Shown: piece by piece, positions 15,855 through 18,712 of the stretch
Numbering within the stretch: the stretch's first letter is position 1
How the letters are laid out: each line of letters opens with the position of its first letter
Assembly: GCA_046757205.1 (NCBI GenBank)
Contig: JBHHXR010000035.1
Span: forward strand, 1-18,712
Origin: JBHHXR01 sp046757205
GTDB taxonomy: Bacteria; Pseudomonadota; Alphaproteobacteria; Rhodobacterales; Rhodobacteraceae
Direction: 5' to 3'
Length of the DNA stretch: 18,712 nucleotides
The notes under the pieces: model-generated
What the model saw: only the letters and a program-made list of their open reading frames with translations
Told to the model about the DNA's origin: nothing
Databases searched by the model: none
Program-made: the position numbers and the translations under genes

Positions 15855-16811
15855 ATGGTTCACATCCTTCTGCACTGCGGGTTCCACAAGACCGGGACGA
15901 CATACGTCCAGAACAAGCTGTGGGAGAACCGCAGGCTGCTGGCGGCGCATGGCATCAAATACGTCAGGCACCGGCACACCCGCAAGCACTTCACCGTCCC
16001 CTACCAGCTTAACGCCCGCGAAAAGCTGGGGATCGACTACAAGACCAAGATCGGCGACGCCGAACTTGCGGTGATCCGGGGCGAATTCTTCGCTGGACAT
16101 GTCGGAACCGAACATCCGTTCGCGCTGATTTCGGACGAAAATTTCCTCGGTCATGCAGGCGATGTCGCCCGCTACGGCGGGCTCTACCGTTTTCGCAGGG
16201 CTTTTCTGGACGCATTGGCAACACAGTTAGAGGGCGAGGACAGCGTGGAATCGGTCCGCATATTCTGCTGTATCCGCAACTACGCCGATTTCTTCGCCGC
16301 CTCCTACAGCGAGTATCTGCGCAGCGCCAAGGCAGAGAATTTCGAGGCTCCGGAGGTCATGAAAGAACGCGTGTTCGAAAAACGGCCAAGCTGGGTTTCA
16401 CTCCTGAAATCCATGCGCTCCCGCCTGCCCGGGGCCGAGATCGTGGTCTGGCGCTACGAGGATTTCCGCGCCGTCACCGACCGGGTCTTCGAAGCGCTCT
16501 GCATGGGCCGCGTGCCGGGCGCCCACCTGAAAGAGCCGAGCGACGGAAAGCCGCGTCCGTCTGCCTCCGCCGAGGCCCTGCGGGCATTCTTCGACATTGT
16601 CGCTGCCCGGGGGGCCAAGGCGGCATTCGCCGCGCGAAGGAACCTCGAACTGCAATTCCCGAAAAACCCCGGTTCGCCGGGTTTCGACCCGTGGACCGCC
16701 GACGAACGTATGGCGGTGAACGCGGACTACCCCCGGCATTGGGAGAGGATCCGCAACATGCCGTCGGTTCGCCTGATCGAAAGGCAGGTTCCGCGCCTGG
16801 TCGCGTGCTGA
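15855..16811 (+). CDS. PAPS-dependent sulfotransferase family protein
   Basis: This 318-residue cytosolic protein has the 5'-phosphosulfate-binding loop at its start (HCGFHKTGTTYVQ, residues 7-19) and a 3'-phosphate-binding pattern later (CCIRNYADFFAASYSEYLR, with Arg141 and Ser150). These are the hallmarks of sulfotransferases that move sulfate from PAPS to an acceptor hydroxyl. The acceptor cannot be read from the sequence. It lies three bases before betA, so the two are probably co-transcribed; a role with choline or a related alcohol is an inference from context only. The ribosome binding site is weak. Base composition is like the surrounding genes. Other members act on carbohydrates or lipids, so this remains open. 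Confidence 0.82.
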   Translation: MVHILLHCGFHKTGTTYVQNKLWENRRLLAAHGIKYVRHRHTRKHFTVPYQLNAREKLGIDYKTKIGDAELAVIRGEFFAGHVGTEHPFALISDENFLGHAGDVARYGGLYRFRRAFLDALATQLEGEDSVESVRIFCCIRNYADFFAASYSEYLRSAKAENFEAPEVMKERVFEKRPSWVSLLKSMRSRLPGAEIVVWRYEDFRAVTDRVFEALCMGRVPGAHLKEPSDGKPRPSASAEALRAFFDIVAARGAKAAFAARRNLELQFPKNPGSPGFDPWTADERMAVNADYPRHWERIRNMPSVRLIERQVPRLVAC

Positions 16812-16814
16812 GAA

Positions 16815-18479
16815 ATGGCGCAGGCGGATTTCGTCATCGTCGGTTCCGGCTCGGCAGGCGCAGCCCTGGCCTACCGCCTGTCGGAGGACGGGCGCCATTC
16901 CGTGCTGGTGCTGGAATTCGGCGGCACCGATGCCGGTCCGTTCATCCAGATGCCGGCCGCACTCTCCTACCCGATGAACATGTCATTCTACGACTGGGGT
17001 TTCGAAACCGAGCCGGAACCGCATCTCGGCGGGCGCCGGCTGCCGGTGCCGCGCGGCAAGGTAATCGGCGGGTCGTCGTCGATCAACGGCATGGTCTACG
17101 TGCGCGGCCATGCGCGCGATTTTGACCACTGGGCGGCAAGCGGCGCGCGCGGCTGGGCCTTCGCCGACGTGCTGCCGTATTTCAAACGGATGGAAAGCTG
17201 GGACGCCTCGGGCCATGGCGGCGACCCGTCGTGGCGCGGAACCGACGGGCCGCTGCACGTGCGCCGTGGCCCACGAACCAACCCGCTGGTGCAGGCTTTT
17301 GTCGAAGCCGGCCGGCAGGCGGGTTTCGAGGTAACGGAGGACTACAACGGCGCCAAACAGGAAGGCTTCGGGCCGATGGACCAGAACATCCACCGCGGCA
17401 GGCGGTGGTCCACCGCGAACGCCTATCTGCGGCCGGCGTTGCGCCGTCCCGACTGCCGCGTCATCCGCTGCCTGGCGCGCCGGATCGTGTTCGAAGACCG
17501 CCGCGCGGTAGGTGTTGAAATCGAACGGCGCGGCCGGGTAGAAACCGTGCGGGCAAACCGCGAGGTGATCCTCGCCGCGTCTTCGATCAACACGCCGAAA
17601 ATCCTGATGCTGTCGGGCATCGGCCCGGCGTCGCATCTGGCCGAGCATGGCATCGGGGTGCTGGCCGACCGTCCCGGCGTCGGACAGAACCTTCAGGACC
17701 ATCTGGAGCTCTACATCCAGCAGGCCAGCCTGCAGCCGATCACCCTCTACAAGCACTGGAACCTGTTTTCCAAGGCCGTCATCGGAGCGCGCTGGCTGTT
17801 GACCAAGACCGGCCTCGGCGCCTCCAACCAGTTCGAAAGCGCCGCCTTCTTGCGCTCGCGCGCCGGCGTCGAGTACCCCGACATCCAGTACCATTTCCTG
17901 CCGATGGCGGTGCGCTACGATGGCAAGGCGGCGGCCGAGGGGCATGGCTACCAGGCCCATGTCGGCCCGATGCGCTCGCCGTCGCGCGGACACGTCACCC
18001 TGCGCTCCGGCGACCCGAAGGAAGCGCCGCGAATCCTCTTCAACTACATGTCGCACGCCGAGGACTGGGCGGATTTCCGGCACTGCATCCGCCTGACCCG
18101 CGAGATTTTCGCGCAGGAAGCCTTCAGGCCCTTCGCCGGCAAGGAAATCCAGCCCGGCGCCGATGTGCAGAGCGACGACGAGTTGGACGGCTTCATCCGC
18201 GAACACGTGGAAAGCGCCTACCACCCCTGCGGTACCGCGCGGATGGGCGCGACCGACGACCCGATGGCGGTGGTCGATCCGGAGTGCCGGGTGATCGGCG
18301 CCGAGGCGCTGCGCGTCGTCGATTCCTCGGTCTTTCCGCGCGTCACCAACGGCAATATCAACGCGCCGTCGATCATGGTCGGCGAAAAGGCCGCCGATCA
18401 TATCCTCGGGCGTTCGCCCCTGCCGCCGGCCAACGACGAGCCGTGGATCAGCCCCCGCTGGAAAACCTCGGACCGGTAG
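16815..18479 (+). CDS. betA: Choline dehydrogenase (GMC oxidoreductase)
   Basis: BetA oxidises choline to betaine aldehyde, and often on to glycine betaine, at the membrane using FAD; betaine is an osmoprotectant and nutrient. The 554-residue length is standard. The FAD Rossmann motif is FVIVGSGSAGAALAYRL at the N-terminus, the first GMC signature is RGKVIGGSSSINGMVYVRG, and the second is near SSINTPKILMLSGIGPA. The active-site residues are His470 in YHPCGTARMG and Asn514 in NGNINAPS. The C-terminal end (EPWISPRWKTSDR) is close to rhizobial BetA. No betB, betI or betC is in the window; only the sulfotransferase is beside it. Confidence 0.95.
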   Translation: MAQADFVIVGSGSAGAALAYRLSEDGRHSVLVLEFGGTDAGPFIQMPAALSYPMNMSFYDWGFETEPEPHLGGRRLPVPRGKVIGGSSSINGMVYVRGHARDFDHWAASGARGWAFADVLPYFKRMESWDASGHGGDPSWRGTDGPLHVRRGPRTNPLVQAFVEAGRQAGFEVTEDYNGAKQEGFGPMDQNIHRGRRWSTANAYLRPALRRPDCRVIRCLARRIVFEDRRAVGVEIERRGRVETVRANREVILAASSINTPKILMLSGIGPASHLAEHGIGVLADRPGVGQNLQDHLELYIQQASLQPITLYKHWNLFSKAVIGARWLLTKTGLGASNQFESAAFLRSRAGVEYPDIQYHFLPMAVRYDGKAAAEGHGYQAHVGPMRSPSRGHVTLRSGDPKEAPRILFNYMSHAEDWADFRHCIRLTREIFAQEAFRPFAGKEIQPGADVQSDDELDGFIREHVESAYHPCGTARMGATDDPMAVVDPECRVIGAEALRVVDSSVFPRVTNGNINAPSIMVGEKAADHILGRSPLPPANDEPWISPRWKTSDR

Positions 18480-18534
18480 GTTGCGGCCTGCCGGTACAAT
18501 GCCCTGCCGGCGGTGCCCGGCTGCGATCACACGT

Positions 18535-18675
18535 GCCTCCGGCGGGGATACTTCCGGAACTCAGAAAATACCGACTCTGAACAAGCGGAAACGATGGTCG
18601 GGCGAGCGGAGGCCCCGGTGCGAAGCATCGAGGAGCCATCGAATTCTGAGTTCCGGAAGTATCCCCGCCGGAGGC
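18535..18675. repeat. 141-bp element with perfect 32-bp inverted terminal repeats
   Basis: The 32 bases at 18535-18566 are an exact inverse complement of 18644-18675 (arms begin GCCTCCGGCGGGGATACTTC). They enclose 77 bases, inside which CGATGG (18592-18597) pairs with CCATCG (18636-18641). The arms contain the 8-bp palindrome TTCCGGAA. It is 56 bases after betA. It could be a MITE, a REP-type palindrome or a large 3' hairpin. The interior is AT-richer near 18560-18590. No transposase is in the window. Confidence 0.9.
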
Positions 18676-18689
18676 TTCCAACGTGGAAG
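18675..18689. repeat. Short hairpin beside the 32-bp inverted repeat
   Basis: CTTCCA (18675-18680) pairs with TGGAAG (18684-18689), loop ACG. It starts at the last base of the right arm of the larger element. Confidence 0.45.
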
Positions 18690-18712
18690 TGCCGCAGCAT
18701 ATGAAAAAGGGG

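Noticed and set aside
18701..18712. ATG at the right edge (ATGAAAAAGGGG) as the start of another gene
   Set aside because: Only four codons are visible and the Shine-Dalgarno candidate is too far upstream, so it cannot be supported.
1..18712. CRISPR arrays, prophage or transposase genes
   Set aside because: No regularly spaced short repeats and no recognisable integrase, transposase or phage structural protein in any frame.

Overview
The window is high-GC chromosomal DNA from an alphaproteobacterium. The evidence is the alphaproteobacterial-type AddB/AddA pair, a RegB-SenC-RegA redox two-component locus with the conserved RegA helix-turn-helix, a YlxR/L7Ae fusion between nusA and infB, and a BetA whose C-terminus is close to rhizobial choline dehydrogenases. 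The genus cannot be fixed. Nearly all of the window is core-genome in character. I found no phage, CRISPR, tRNA, rRNA or transposase gene.

Positions 1-8200, minus strand, read right to left: regB (redox sensor kinase, apparent frameshift at a C11 tract), a large membrane-anchored PAS protein that looks like a DivL-type kinase with its phosphoacceptor helix lost, tsaE (tRNA t6A synthesis), addB and addA (double-strand break repair helicase-nuclease; addA runs off the left edge). Spacing is tight, and addB/addA overlap by two bases with a TTG start.

Positions 8201-9560, plus strand: senC and regA are divergent from regB, the classic regB/senC-regA arrangement. The divergent promoter region holds a 13-bp direct repeat at three-helical-turn spacing. 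From 9561 to 10045 there is no convincing gene: first GC-rich hairpins, then an AT-richer stretch with several small palindromes, then a 56-codon unrecognised gene ending in a strong hairpin.

Positions 10272-15750, plus strand: the rimP-nusA-ylxR-infB translation/transcription operon, preceded by a candidate promoter and a terminator-like hairpin plus T7 that may be an attenuator. nusA carries an apparent one-base deletion. The usual next genes (rbfA, truB, rpsO, pnp) do not follow infB. Instead there is a PAPS-type sulfotransferase and betA, three bases apart. After betA lies a 141-bp element with perfect 32-bp inverted ends.

The two frameshifts, both in well-conserved genes and one in a homopolymer, look more like read or assembly errors than biology, although the regB one could be real. 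I do not see an obviously new multi-gene system. The strongest candidates for novelty are the kinase-dead PAS protein, the sulfotransferase-betA pair, the unannotated 56-aa gene, the rimP attenuator and the 32-bp inverted-repeat element.
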